Assembly: GCA_029861655.1 (NCBI GenBank)
Contig: JAOTZA010000052.1
Span: forward strand, 1-13,336
Length of the DNA: 13,336 bases
Reading direction: 5' to 3'
From: Acidobacteriota bacterium
GTDB taxonomy: Bacteria; Acidobacteriota; Thermoanaerobaculia; Multivoradales; JAHEKO01
Numbering within the stretch: position 1 is the stretch's first letter; each line of letters opens with the position of its first letter. The translations under genes and the position numbers were made by a program. Below the pieces are notes generated by a model. That model saw only the letters and a list, made by a program, of their open reading frames with translations. It ran no database searches and had not been told where the DNA came from. This document shows positions 13,091 through 13,336 of this stretch, one piece after another.

Positions 13091-13336
13091 TCAGCCACAA
13101 GCTCTTGACCCCGCCCCGATAGAGAAAGGCCTCCTCGCTTCCCGAGAGCCTCTTGCCAAAACCCGCCTCGACGTACGGCTCGAGCTGCCAGTTGTCACGA
13201 AGCGGGATCTCGAACTCGACCCCGATACCCAGAGCGACGGTTTCGACGGTTTCTTTCAGCGGCCGGCCGAGGCCCTCTCGGATCTCGAACTCATGAGCTC
13301 CAAACGAGAGTGGGAACTTGAGCTTGGCCCCCCAAT
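13086..13336 (-). pseudogene. Barrel-like envelope protein, partial at the window edge and truncated at its 3' end
   Basis: The frame is open from the right edge (first full codon 13334-13332). It reads WGAKLKFPLSFGAHEFEIRE, then LKETVETVALGIGVEFEIPL, DNWQLEPYVEAGFGKRL and YRGGVKSLWLMP near 13086. Alternating hydrophobic and charged strands with Tyr/Phe-rich ends look like a small outer-membrane or beta-barrel protein; I have no family name. After about 13086 the same frame runs on to 12912 as Arg/Gly-rich noise, which is the antisense-like reading of the CDF remnant in another frame. So the true C-terminus is lost. The N-terminus is outside the window. Confidence 0.6.

Noticed and set aside
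12912..13100. 62-codon - strand frame read as a small gene
   Set aside because: It is the run-on of the truncated barrel-like gene through the CDF remnant in the wrong frame, and is Arg/Gly/Pro-rich.

Overview
This is a GC-rich bacterial window from a Gram-negative organism. It holds two outer-membrane-type barrels and part of a third, a lipoprotein, and several Sec signal peptides. The gene mix (secreted Asp-box protein, OprO/P-type porin, PafA-like phosphatase, YugP-type metallopeptidase, nucleotidyltransferase toxin-antitoxin pairs) fits Acidobacteriota or a similar environmental lineage. That placement is inference; there is no rRNA or marker gene here. No tRNA, rRNA, CRISPR array or transposase gene was seen.

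Layout. (1) 1-2820, + strand: the 3' part of a secreted six-Asp-box (sialidase-fold) protein, with a phosphate-selective-porin-type protein following at once. (2) 2821-4822: an accessory patch. A ribbon-helix-helix (RHH) type gene and a DUF6036-type nucleotidyltransferase form one two-gene module behind a 22-bp palindrome that overlaps a TTGACA box. A mazEF-like pair follows, with its own repeated operator, then an 86-bp near-perfect hairpin that looks like a REP/MITE-type element. (3) 4822-7622, - strand: a DUF3313 exported protein, a conserved hypothetical whose 5' end looks lost, and a second two-gene nucleotidyltransferase module. (4) 7681-10658, - strand: an ankyrin-repeat lipoprotein coupled to a PafA-like alkaline phosphatase, then a His-rich outer-membrane barrel protein. 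(5) 10818-12260, + strand: Mn-type superoxide dismutase and a YugP-type zinc metallopeptidase, ending in a CTAG shared with the stop of the converging gene. (6) 12257-13336, - strand: a PGPGW membrane protein, the 3' remnant of a cation diffusion facilitator, and the broken end of another barrel-like protein.

The most notable signals are these: three toxin-antitoxin-like modules, two of them nucleotidyltransferase-based, within about 4.7 kb; a MazF whose catalytic Arg appears to be Gln; two junctions (near 6580 and 13085) where gene fragments abut as if the DNA between had been deleted; and a hairpin at 12694-12730 that carries the upstream stop codon in its loop and the downstream Shine-Dalgarno in its stem. 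The rest is ordinary envelope and stress physiology. Sequence alone cannot tell the two junctions from assembly chimeras.
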